Source: Rivularia sp034931125
GTDB lineage: Bacteria > Cyanobacteriota > Cyanobacteriia > Cyanobacteriales > Nostocaceae
Direction of reading: 5' to 3'
Assembly (NCBI RefSeq): GCF_034931125.1
Contig: NZ_JAYGHM010000047.1
Span: 1-64,000 of the forward strand
Length of the DNA: 64,000 bases
Shown here: one piece after another, positions 43,936 through 51,838 of the stretch
Numbering within the stretch: the stretch's first letter is position 1
Layout of the letters: each line of letters opens with the position of its first letter
Notes under the pieces: model-generated
Databases searched by the model: none
What the model saw: the letters and a program-made list of their open reading frames with translations, nothing else
What the model was told of the DNA's origin: nothing
Made by a program: the position numbers and the translations under genes

Positions 43936-44479
43936 TTTGACTGATATAGGCGCTATCTCCCAAAAATTTCCTCTAAGGTTAATGTAGAGACTTTGCAACT
44001 GCAAAGTCTTTATAGTTAGGAATGAAGGGTTAAGAGTGATCGAATTTTTGATTTACGCCTTTCTCTACGAGAAATCAAGCATTTCAGGCATTAACATTCC
44101 CTAATCCCCGCTCAGTAGGGCTTTGCGTAAGTACTAAGAATTTTAAATTTAGATAAATCCCCACATACAAAAAAACCTCGGGTACCAATCCGAGGTCAAT
44201 TTAAAAAACCAAATGTCGATAATATTAATAGAGATTTTGAAAGTCTCAATTTTTTAATTCACTCCAAAGCTATACAAACTAAGGCTTTGTGAACTTATGT
44301 AAACAATCTTAATGAAATCATTACATAATGTCAATCAGGCTTGACACCGATTTTTTTGTGTAGATATGACAAAGCATAAGTAAATTACCCAGGAAAGAGG
44401 ACAAGGGGACAAGGGGATGGGGGGATGGGGGGAAAGATAATTCCTAACTCCTAACTCCTAACTCCTCACTCCCACCTCC
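43936..44479. other. Spacer with hairpins, no gene
   Basis: Holds the hairpin repeat AGACTTTGCA-AC-TGCAAAGTCT (43988-44009), the minus-strand terminator at 44171-44198, and TAACTCC heptamers at 44441-44470. No coding region seen. Confidence 0.6.
44171..44198 (-). terminator. Intrinsic terminator, minus strand
   Basis: Read on the minus strand, ACCTCGG, an 8-nt loop, CCGAGGT and seven T. It would end the transcript of the hydrolase gene whose stop is at 44480. Confidence 0.8.
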
Positions 44480-46069
44480 TCACTGATTTGCGAGTTGTTC
44501 AATTACAGTTGCAGCATCGTCGGGAATTTCCGTTACCAAGCGAAAGGGGAATTCTTTAGTAGAAGCAAGTTGAGCATAATCTGGAGTAAGAAACACTTTG
44601 TATTTATCTGCTTCTGGAGTTAGTTGAGCAGCAAAGGCTAAAACGATCGCTTTGACAAATTTACGAATATCGGCTGCTTGTTCCCCGATGACTTCACCAC
44701 CGCTTAAAGGAGTATTGGGTTTTCCTTCCTGACTGATGGTAGCGATCGGGTCTTTGACGCTCAAATGGGTACCCCCAACTATACCAACCAACCATTTAGG
44801 ACAAGGAATTTTGCGGAAGCCGATTATTTGTTCGGTTAAAGCGGGATTGGTTTTATCTGCGGAACTTGCTAATACCAGGGTGGGAATTTCTACGGATCCT
44901 AAACCTGTTTCACCAAACATTAAGGAACTCGTGGGGTTCAAAGCGACTATACTTTTTACTCTTTTGTCGCGCAATTGATAGCTCTTTTCCGGTAATTCGT
45001 GCGCTATACATTGGATACCTTGTCCAAAGCTTAAAATCGCTAAGTTGCCTTTACAGCGTTGTTTGAGGGAATAGGGCTGCAAACTCGCTCCAGCGATCGA
45101 TAAAGCTGTACCTCCACCGAAGGAATACCCGACCACCATCACTTTATTAGTTGCGAGTTTACCTTGTAAGGGATGATCCGCTGTTTGATTGAGCTTTTCT
45201 AACTCATCTATAACAAAACTAATATCTTGAGGACGGTGCAAAAATTCTTGCGGTTTTAAAAGCCTAGTTTTACCTTCAATTGCAGCTTTGTTATTTGCTG
45301 CATTACTACCGGGATGCTCCAAAGCAGCAACTACGAAACCATAAGATGCAAGGTGTGAGGCTAAATAGCGTAATTCGGTGCGAACCGAACCAAAACCGTG
45401 AGTAAATACAATAACTGGCTTTTCAACAGTTGCAGTATCTGACCAATATATATCAACTGGAAGGTTTCGATTTCGCTTGTCGTCGTTCAAATCTAATGTA
45501 AACTCTTCAACCTTACCGCTTCCCGGTTGAGTCGCATCCATTGGTAGCGAAAGCTGGGGTTCTCTGCTCGCAAGTTGAGGTGCGATCGCGCTCATAAATT
45601 GCTGCGTTTGCCAAAATGCTGTATTTAAATTTTTGAATACTCTAAATGCTTGATTTAAATCAATTTCTAAACGTTTGCTCGGATAAGCAGCAATGGAAGA
45701 AAGCAAAGAAAATCCTTTGGGTTGAGTCGCTGCTAATACTAAACTCGCTCTGAGGGCTTTTGCTCCAGCGTCGTCTTCTCGATGAATTACGGTCGCTAAA
45801 TCTTCCAAAATTGTTGTACCAATTTGAGTATTTAGTAAATTACTCATGGTCACAACATTAATCGGAATTTTTGTCCTCAATGCTCCCACAATCAAGTTAC
45901 GCTGTTCTTCAGATAAGCGGTTGGTGTAAGATTTGAAACTATCAGGAAACTTACCCGTTTTGACCACATTTTCTAATTCAGCAATCGAGATTGACTCCGC
46001 AAACGAACCGTAACGCACTACCACGGTTTCCGCTGCCTGTGATGGTTTAGCTGTCAACTGCACACTCAT
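44480..46069 (-). CDS. Alpha/beta hydrolase with DUF1400 region
   Basis: A 529-residue protein. The N-terminal part (about 15-130: VVRYGSFAESISIAELENVVKTG) is the DUF1400 type found in cyanobacterial exported hydrolases. The C-terminal alpha/beta hydrolase domain has HGFGSVRTELRYLA, the nucleophile elbow VGYSFGGGTAL, and GGTHLSV near the catalytic His. It is of the dienelactone-hydrolase/PAF-acetylhydrolase-like group, and the substrate is unknown. The first residues, MSVQLTAKPSQAAET, look like the end of a signal peptide (cleavage near QAA), while a stop codon lies five codons before the ATG, so the signal seems shortened. Confidence 0.85.
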   Translation of the reverse strand: MSVQLTAKPSQAAETVVVRYGSFAESISIAELENVVKTGKFPDSFKSYTNRLSEEQRNLIVGALRTKIPINVVTMSNLLNTQIGTTILEDLATVIHREDDAGAKALRASLVLAATQPKGFSLLSSIAAYPSKRLEIDLNQAFRVFKNLNTAFWQTQQFMSAIAPQLASREPQLSLPMDATQPGSGKVEEFTLDLNDDKRNRNLPVDIYWSDTATVEKPVIVFTHGFGSVRTELRYLASHLASYGFVVAALEHPGSNAANNKAAIEGKTRLLKPQEFLHRPQDISFVIDELEKLNQTADHPLQGKLATNKVMVVGYSFGGGTALSIAGASLQPYSLKQRCKGNLAILSFGQGIQCIAHELPEKSYQLRDKRVKSIVALNPTSSLMFGETGLGSVEIPTLVLASSADKTNPALTEQIIGFRKIPCPKWLVGIVGGTHLSVKDPIATISQEGKPNTPLSGGEVIGEQAADIRKFVKAIVLAFAAQLTPEADKYKVFLTPDYAQLASTKEFPFRLVTEIPDDAATVIEQLANQ

Positions 46070-46454
46070 TAAAGTACAAATTCAACTTACAAATGTATTT
46101 AAACTTCTCCCACTATATTTCATCTATATTTGTACCTTTATTGATATCTGTTTACGCAATAATACGGACAATATACTGAAATAATATTTAGCTAGAGCTT
46201 AGTTTTAACTTATTCATCTAATTTGTGACAACAACAGAGAGAATCCATGTTCCGTGAAATTAAAATAGATAATTTAAAAAATATTGCTTCCTCTTTACTT
46301 TCAAGCATCTTTAACAAAAATTAACATTTTTCAATATTGACATTTAAGCAAATCCTTAAGTAAAATATTTAAGTAATTGCTTAACTGTATAGGTAATTTG
46401 ACGTATTTAATCGAGAGCAAATTTTGATCGACTTATTTTTAGTTCAGATTTAAT
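46070..46454. other. Divergent promoter region
   Basis: A 385-base AT-rich region between the hydrolase gene and the ArsR gene. Apart from the inverted repeat at 46344-46384, nothing is recognised. Confidence 0.45.
46344..46384. promoter_or_regulatory. Candidate ArsR operator
   Basis: TTAAGCAA and TTGCTTAA are perfect 8-bp arms. Between them are two direct TTAAGTAA-like words. It lies about 70 bp before the ArsR ATG, a usual position for autoregulation. Function is inferred. Confidence 0.45.
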
Positions 46455-46784
46455 ATGAGCCGACAATCCGCCAGTGCAGATGTTTTTCAAGTAATTGCAG
46501 ATCCGACGCGGAGGGCAATATTAGATTTATTACGTACTGGTGAACAACCTGTCAAACAGCTAGCTGAACCATTTGCAATTAGCTTACCGGCGATTTCCCA
46601 GCATTTACAGGTATTGTGCGAGGCTGATCTAGTAGAAATGCGTAAGTCAGGAAGACAGCGCTTGTATAAGCTAAAACCAGAAAGATTAAAACAAGTATCA
46701 GCTTGGGTTGCCAATTACGAACAATTTTGGCAGCAGAAACTCGATGCTCTAGGTAATTATTTGGAGGAATCATGCTCGGATTAA
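46455..46784 (+). CDS. ArsR-family transcriptional regulator
   Basis: A 109-residue winged-helix repressor: IADPTRRAILDLLRTGEQPV, then QLAEPFAISLPAISQHLQVL (recognition helix, about 38-55), then the wing LVEMRKSGRQRLYKL. There is no CxC-type metal site. It belongs to the ArsR group encoded with SRPBCC/AHSA1 proteins (SdpR-like), thought to sense non-metal signals. Its 3' end overlaps the SRPBCC gene by 13 bp. It likely controls the operon that follows. Confidence 0.92.
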   Translation: MSRQSASADVFQVIADPTRRAILDLLRTGEQPVKQLAEPFAISLPAISQHLQVLCEADLVEMRKSGRQRLYKLKPERLKQVSAWVANYEQFWQQKLDALGNYLEESCSD

Positions 46785-47254
46785 ATAAAGAGATATTTTA
46801 TCCCCATTCACCCGAAAGAGTTTGGCTCTTATTAACTAATAGTCGAATTTTAGCTAAATGGTTGATGGAAAACGACTTTGAGCCACGAGTCGGGTGTAAA
46901 TTTTGTTTTTACAGTCAATCTTTACCGGGAATAGATACCAGTATTAAATGCGAAGTAATCGAAGTTGACGAACCTTTGCGGCTGGTTTACACCTGGCAAG
47001 ACTGCATGATGAGTCAGCCTTCTATGGTTACTTGGACATTGAAAGCTGTTGAAGGTGGTACGCAGTTACGTTTGCAACATCGAATTCGGGAAACTGCTTT
47101 TACTGGTGCAAGAGAGTCGGTATATTCTCAAGTGCAATCTGGGTCTCTTAAAGCGTCCGATAGCTTTATTCTTGCTGCTTATTTAAACGGTGGATGGGAA
47201 GAAAAGCTTTGTCAACAGTTGCTTTCTGTTTTGGTTGAAATTAGTAGCGTTTAG
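46772..47254 (+). CDS. SRPBCC/AHSA1-family protein
   Basis: A 160-residue START-like (helix-grip) protein: EIFYPHSPERVWLLLTNSRI at the start, ISVDEPLRLVYTW-like strand (here VDEPLRLVYTWQD), and a C-terminal helix with YLNGGWEEKLCQQLL. The fold has a hydrophobic cavity for lipids or small ligands. A strong GGAGG site stands 4 nt before its ATG and inside the end of the ArsR gene, so the two are coupled, a typical ArsR-SRPBCC pair. Ligand unknown. Confidence 0.88.
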   Translation: MLGLNKEIFYPHSPERVWLLLTNSRILAKWLMENDFEPRVGCKFCFYSQSLPGIDTSIKCEVIEVDEPLRLVYTWQDCMMSQPSMVTWTLKAVEGGTQLRLQHRIRETAFTGARESVYSQVQSGSLKASDSFILAAYLNGGWEEKLCQQLLSVLVEISSV

Positions 47255-47296
47255 TTATTTAATGTGGGATCGAATTCTCGTTACGCAGAATATAGG

Positions 47297-47319
47297 GAGA
47301 CGTAGCGGTGCTACGTCTC
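47297..47319. repeat. Hairpin repeat GAGACGTAGC-GGT-GCTACGTCTC
   Basis: A perfect 10-bp stem with 3-nt loop between the SRPBCC and cupin genes. A sister copy with one wobble pair is at 50233-50255, so both sides of the cupin-to-epimerase block carry it. Confidence 0.75.
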
Positions 47320-47345
47320 TACAAGATTTATAACCTTAAATTAAG

Positions 47346-47684
47346 ATGACGGAACAACATTTTATCGATACTAATAGCCAACAGTGGGAAGAACTTCAGG
47401 AGTTTCTGGGGACGGAAATTCTGACCTTAGCTCAACCAGTTCCTCAAGGTTCAATTCACAAACTACGTATGAGTTCTGGTACGGTAATTCCGGTTCATTA
47501 TCATCCTTGTGATGAATATATTTATGTTCTCGAAGGAACTATTGAAACAGGAGGAAAAGAGTGTCAAGCCGGAACATTCTGGTTTACCCCTGCAAACGCG
47601 AAAAACGGCTCTCACAAAGCGATTACCGATGTAGAAATTCTGACTATTCGGCTTGGTGAAATGGGTGTATTTGAAAATGTTTAA
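47346..47684 (+). CDS. Cupin-domain protein
   Basis: A 112-residue single-domain cupin. Motif 1 is VIPVHYHPCDEYIYVLEGTIE (metal ligands His and Glu), and motif 2 lies in the GTFWFTPANAKNGSHKAI stretch with its His. This resembles ChrR-like anti-sigma or sugar-binding cupins, and no enzyme role can be assigned. The last bases overlap the ATG of the following hydrolase gene by 8, indicating coupled translation. Confidence 0.88.
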   Translation: MTEQHFIDTNSQQWEELQEFLGTEILTLAQPVPQGSIHKLRMSSGTVIPVHYHPCDEYIYVLEGTIETGGKECQAGTFWFTPANAKNGSHKAITDVEILTIRLGEMGVFENV

Positions 47685-48543
47685 CAAAGAATTTTTAGAG
47701 TTAGCTGGTGTACCTGTAATAGTGCATCCACCCGTGAATCCTGATTTACCCGCTCCGCTGATTGTACTTTGGCACGGTTTCGGCATACCTAATAGCGAGG
47801 AATTGCTTGCAGAAGTTTTACCCTTAACAGAAGTACAAGCTTGGAAAGCATATGTAGGATTACCTGCGTTTGGTAAACGTTTACCCGAAGGTGGTATTGA
47901 TGAGGTTGAGCGACGACAGATGGAAGATTACGTATTAAAGTTGCTGCTACCGATAAGCGAACAAGCAATGCAGGAACTACCAAATGTTGTTGAAGCTTTG
48001 CAAGCAAAATTTCCTATTAGTAATCAAGAAATTGGTTTATTTGGTTTCTCTGCTGGTGGCTTAACAGCTTTGCTTACCTTATTGGAAAGTCCTGTACCGA
48101 TTAAAACTATTGTTTTAGCTGGGGTAACTAAGAATTTACTTTGTTTCGTGGATGCTTATGAACGCGGAACTAAACAATATCATCCCGAATTAAACGATGA
48201 GCAAATAAAGTATCGCTGGAGTGAAGCATCAGAATTAGCGAAAGAACGTTTGGATTTTGCTGCTCGTGCGTCGGAAATTGCTAAACGTCAGCCGATTCCG
48301 GCAATGTTGTTTGTACATGGTTCCCAGGATGAGATTTTCTCTTTAAATCAAGTTGAGGAATTATATACAGCGATCGCACCGCATTATTCCCAAGCGAATC
48401 AGTCCGAGCGTTTATGTTTACAGACTTTTACACATTTAAAACATCAAATTGATTTGCAAGCTGCCAAACATTCACTCGATGTACAGCAGGATATAGCCGA
48501 ATTTCAACAAGTTGTCGCAGCTTGGTTTAGTCAAAATTTGTAA
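47677..48543 (+). CDS. Alpha/beta hydrolase (dienelactone hydrolase-like)
   Basis: A 288-residue hydrolase starting at the ATG inside the cupin stop region (ATGTTTAA). Elements are LIVLWHGFGIPN (oxyanion region), the nucleophile elbow LFGFSAGGLTALL with Ser near 125, AMLFVHGSQDEIF (acid), and FTHLKHQI with the probable catalytic His. The fold is like the prolyl-oligopeptidase/dienelactone hydrolase group. Substrate unknown; the neighbours (cupin, SnoaL-like, epimerase) suggest small-molecule metabolism. Confidence 0.85.
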   Translation: MFNKEFLELAGVPVIVHPPVNPDLPAPLIVLWHGFGIPNSEELLAEVLPLTEVQAWKAYVGLPAFGKRLPEGGIDEVERRQMEDYVLKLLLPISEQAMQELPNVVEALQAKFPISNQEIGLFGFSAGGLTALLTLLESPVPIKTIVLAGVTKNLLCFVDAYERGTKQYHPELNDEQIKYRWSEASELAKERLDFAARASEIAKRQPIPAMLFVHGSQDEIFSLNQVEELYTAIAPHYSQANQSERLCLQTFTHLKHQIDLQAAKHSLDVQQDIAEFQQVVAAWFSQNL

Positions 48544-48583
48544 TAAAGAAATTCCAAAAAAAGACAGCAAAAAAAAGGTAAAC

Positions 48584-48994
48584 ATGGTGATAATTATGAG
48601 TTCAAATCAAGAATTTCTGCAAAATTTATACGATGCCTTTAATAACCGTGAAATTGAAACAATTATCTCGTTTATGCGCCGGGATGTGAAATGGGCGAAC
48701 GGAGTGGAAGGCGGTTTTGTTTACGGACGCGACGCAGTGCGCGAATACTGGACTAATCAATTTAACGATATTCAAGCGGAGCTTGAGACGCTAAAATTCG
48801 AGACGGACGAAAATAATCGAAACGTTGTTACCGTTCATCAAGTCATCAAAGATTTACAAGGCAATTTACTTGCGGATGCAACAGTTCAGCAAATCTTTAC
48901 CATTGAGGATGGTTTGATTAGCCTTTACGAAATTGGCGAAACTGAAACAATCCAAGAAATGATTCAAAAGGCGAGAACCTCTGATAAACAATAG
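48584..48994 (+). CDS. SnoaL-like (NTF2-fold) protein
   Basis: A polyketide-cyclase-like protein of about 136 residues: FLQNLYDAFNNREIETIISF, WANGVEGGFVYGRDAVREYW, and ETETIQEMIQKA at the end. The NTF2-fold cavity may bind or isomerise a small compound. The open frame runs back to 48512, but an AAAAAAAGG site lies 5 nt before the ATG at 48584; the ATG at 48596 is also possible. It follows the hydrolase by 40 bp. Confidence 0.82.
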   Translation: MVIIMSSNQEFLQNLYDAFNNREIETIISFMRRDVKWANGVEGGFVYGRDAVREYWTNQFNDIQAELETLKFETDENNRNVVTVHQVIKDLQGNLLADATVQQIFTIEDGLISLYEIGETETIQEMIQKARTSDKQ

Positions 48995-49207
48995 TAATGC
49001 TTCGATTATCAGTTTTAGCAATCGCGTTTTATCAAATCTAGCCTTTTTAAAATAACGACGCAGCACAAAAAATCAATGGACGTGAGGTGGAAGGAAGCAG
49101 TGACTTTGTTATCAAACGCCCATGAGTAGCAATGGAACTGAATCGTCCGTATAGACGTATACCGCGCTTGGCTCAATTCACAAACTACGCAATCCCTGAA
49201 AATCAAA

Positions 49208-50224
49208 ATGAAAATTCTAATTATCGGTGGAACTAATTTTATCGGCCCCTTTGTAGTGCGTCATTTGGTAACTATGGGACATGGTGTGACTCTATTTCAT
49301 CGGGGAAACACAAAAGCTGAGTTACCCGAAGTCAATCATGTATATGGCGATCGCGCTCAATTAAACGATTATAAAAGCCAGTTTGAGAGTCTTTCACTCG
49401 ATGTTGTAATAGATATGATTTGCTACACGGAATCAGACGCACGGATGCTACTCAACGCTTTCAAAGGTATTACAAGGCGCGTTGTTGTAATTAGCAGTAT
49501 GGATGTATACCGGGCTTATGGAGTTATTTTAGGTCAAGAATCAGGTGTGGTAGAGCTTCCGCTGACAGAAGATTCAGCTTTACGTTCTTCGCTTTATCCT
49601 TTCAAAGATATGCCACAAAGAGCTTTGAATGTACCTGCGGATTACGAAAAAATTCTGGTTGAAAGAGTTGTGATGTCTGAGTGCGAATTACCTGGAACAA
49701 TCGTCAGATTACCGATGGTATATGGAATCAATGACCCTTTGAGCCGTCTATCCCCTTATTTACAACGTATGGATGATAAACGTGATGCGATTGTATTATT
49801 AGATAGTATTGCTAAATGGCGCGGTTCTTACGGTTATGTCGAGAATATTGGTTATGCGATCGCATTAGCTGTTACTAACGAAAAAGCGAAAAGTAGAATT
49901 TATCATGTCGGGGAACCAGAGACATCTGAGCAGGAAAGAGTTAGTAAAATTGGAGAAATTGCAGGATGGAAAGGTAAAGTTGTTAGTTTACCTCAAGAAA
50001 AGTTTCCCTCAGATTGGAATTTTCCATTTAATACAGAGCAAGATTGGTTTGTAGACTCTACCCGCATTCGTCAAGAGTTGGGATACAGCGAAATTGTACC
50101 GCTAGAGGAAGCGCTGAAGAGAACTATCCAATGGACAAGAAATCATCCATCTATCCAAATGCAGCCACTGGTAGCACCTTGGTTATTGGATTATGCAACC
50201 GAAGATGCTGTTTTAAAACAATGA
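49208..50224 (+). CDS. NAD-dependent epimerase/dehydratase (extended SDR)
   Basis: A 338-residue protein with an N-terminal Rossmann loop GGTNFIGPFVVRHL, VISSMDVYRAYG, and DYEKILVERVVM where an extended SDR would carry the Tyr-x3-Lys pair (the Tyr-Glu-Lys arrangement here is close to, but not, the classical spacing). The RLPMVYGINDPLSRL and YHVGEPETSEQERV motifs follow. It resembles nucleoside-diphosphate-sugar epimerases of the CSP41/isoflavone reductase-like type. It is last in the ArsR-led run, after a 213-base gap, so operon membership is probable but not certain. Confidence 0.82.
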   Translation: MKILIIGGTNFIGPFVVRHLVTMGHGVTLFHRGNTKAELPEVNHVYGDRAQLNDYKSQFESLSLDVVIDMICYTESDARMLLNAFKGITRRVVVISSMDVYRAYGVILGQESGVVELPLTEDSALRSSLYPFKDMPQRALNVPADYEKILVERVVMSECELPGTIVRLPMVYGINDPLSRLSPYLQRMDDKRDAIVLLDSIAKWRGSYGYVENIGYAIALAVTNEKAKSRIYHVGEPETSEQERVSKIGEIAGWKGKVVSLPQEKFPSDWNFPFNTEQDWFVDSTRIRQELGYSEIVPLEEALKRTIQWTRNHPSIQMQPLVAPWLLDYATEDAVLKQ

Positions 50225-50232
50225 ATGATGTA

Positions 50233-50255
50233 GAGATGTAGCAGTGCTACGTCTC
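50233..50255. repeat. Hairpin repeat GAGATGTAGC-AGT-GCTACGTCTC
   Basis: A 10-bp stem with one G-U pair, 9 bp after the epimerase stop. Sister of 47297-47319. Confidence 0.7.
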
Positions 50256-50391
50256 AGAATTTTAGCCATCCAACAAATTAATTTCGATAGTTTCCAGATG
50301 TATATTGAGTAAAAAATAATCCTTTAGGGTACTTTTAATAGGCGATTATTTTTTGTACTATGCAAGAAATATAACTAGTATCAATAATCTC

Positions 50392-51027
50392 ATGGCAGAA
50401 ACATATATATCAAAGGTCAACGTTGACCTATGGAAACAAGAAGTGACGCTGGTTTGGACGGGTTCGGATGCAGCAGCACAACAGAAAGGTCCTTTCCACT
50501 GTACCCCTGGTGCAGGTATTTCCGGTGTTAATTGTGACGATGTTGCAACCAGTAAAAGGAGTGGAACAGATTGCACTCCGAAAGGTGAATTCTCGGTGAT
50601 TGGACACGATCGATTTTTTAGCAAGTATCCAGAAGCGGAATGGGTGACACGTTTTCAAGATCCTTCACGGGGAATTGCTCTGCATTACTATCCAACCGTT
50701 CCCGAATTTCCTTCATCCCACGGATGTGTCCGGATTGCAAACAAGGAAGCAGCAAAACGAATTTACGATAATACTAAAGTCGGAAAATCAATTGTTAGCG
50801 TGAATGGAGAACTAAGACCGAATTTCAACAATACCTTAAAGCGTGGAGTCAAAAGTCAGGATGTAAGAAAGGTTCAGCTTCAGCTAATCAACAAGGGATA
50901 TCAACTGTCAGCTGATAGCGATTTTGGTGCAAAAACCGAAGCAGCAGTCAAGCAGTTTCAAAAGGACAAAGGACTTGTATCTGACGGAATATGTGGTCGT
51001 CAAACCTACACCGCACTTTTTGCTTAG
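50392..51027 (+). CDS. L,D-transpeptidase with peptidoglycan-binding domain
   Basis: A 211-residue protein. The YkuD domain occupies about 1-140, with the catalytic signature FPSSHGCVRI (His and Cys). A PG_binding_1 module (about 146-210, RGVKSQDVRKVQLQLINKGY and DFGAKTEAAVKQFQKDKG) follows. It would form 3-3 crosslinks or attach proteins to peptidoglycan. No signal peptide is seen with the ATG at 50392, nor with the frame start at 50353, which is odd for an envelope enzyme; export by an unusual route or a non-wall role is possible. Monocistronic. Confidence 0.85.
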   Translation: MAETYISKVNVDLWKQEVTLVWTGSDAAAQQKGPFHCTPGAGISGVNCDDVATSKRSGTDCTPKGEFSVIGHDRFFSKYPEAEWVTRFQDPSRGIALHYYPTVPEFPSSHGCVRIANKEAAKRIYDNTKVGKSIVSVNGELRPNFNNTLKRGVKSQDVRKVQLQLINKGYQLSADSDFGAKTEAAVKQFQKDKGLVSDGICGRQTYTALFA

Positions 51028-51254
51028 TGGATTTACACTGCAATAACTCGATCAAGATTACTCCTTTTACTCCAGAGATTACCGATTAAAAAAAACCGCA
51101 AAGACGCTGAGGAAGCAGAGAAAAGAGGTAAAGAGAGGGAGGGGAGTAATTAGTTTGTGCGATTGAATCGCGATCAGCCGCACGGCTGCGCCGATCGCCA
51201 TTTTTCCCGATAAAATTATCCTTACCGGAAGCCATTATCGGGGAAAATATTATT

Positions 51255-51773
51255 ATGAAGAATTTACCAGAGGGTTGTATTCTTCGCAAAGCGACATCAA
51301 AGGATGCTTCATCAATTCGCTGGCTGGTATTTAAAGCAAGGCTTGACCCAACTCAATTAAAATGGCAACAATTTTGGGTAGTTGAATGTGACAATCAAAT
51401 AGTAGCTTGCGGTCAGTTGCGTAATTTTGTGGAAGCTCAAGAACTAGGTAGTTTAGTTGTTACGAAAAATTGGAGAAATCGCGGTTTAGGAAGTTTTATT
51501 ACTCAACATTTAATTGAACAGGCAACTCAACCACTTTATTTAGAATGTTTGGGTAAAAAATTAGTTAGTTACTATAAAAAATTTGGTTTTGTTCCAATTG
51601 ATTTTCAAGATTTACCTGCATCTCTCAAAAGTAAATTTAAGTTATCTCAATTAGGTAAACAATTAATTGGAGTTCCCGTTACTTTTATGAAATATAGAAG
51701 AATCACATATCTGGCGGTTGAAACCGCGCCTACACAGGCGAAGTCCACCTGCGTGGACTATGGAAATTTATAA
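51255..51773 (+). CDS. GNAT-family acetyltransferase with repeat-encoded tail
   Basis: An acetyl-CoA-dependent acetyltransferase, 172 residues as read. The acetyl-CoA loop is VVTKNWRNRGLGSFITQHL (R-x-x-G-x-G type), followed by LYLECLGKKLVSYYKKFGFVPI, the usual C-terminal half. The first strand ILRKATSKDASSIRWL fits the family start. From about residue 152 the frame enters a palindromic repeat (51708-51823), so the last ~20 residues are repeat-encoded and the native stop has been lost. Target unknown. Confidence 0.87.
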   Translation: MKNLPEGCILRKATSKDASSIRWLVFKARLDPTQLKWQQFWVVECDNQIVACGQLRNFVEAQELGSLVVTKNWRNRGLGSFITQHLIEQATQPLYLECLGKKLVSYYKKFGFVPIDFQDLPASLKSKFKLSQLGKQLIGVPVTFMKYRRITYLAVETAPTQAKSTCVDYGNL

Positions 51774-51823
51774 CCCGCGCAGGCGGGTTTTGCCTGTGTA
51801 GCAGCGGTTTCAACCGCCAGATA
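51708..51823. mobile_element. 116-bp inverted-repeat element (MITE-like)
   Basis: Perfect 20-bp ends: TATCTGGCGGTTGAAACCGC (51708-51727) and its complement (51804-51823). Inner CTACACAGGC/GCCTGTGTAG and CCCGC-GCA-GGCGGG stems follow. It contains no gene. Arms share words with 27007-27022. Confidence 0.8.
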
Positions 51824-51838
51824 AAAATTACTCATTCG

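Noticed and set aside
49015..49206. 63-residue minus-strand frame before the epimerase gene
   Set aside because: No ribosome site, no recognisable domain and no conserved-looking composition; treated as chance.
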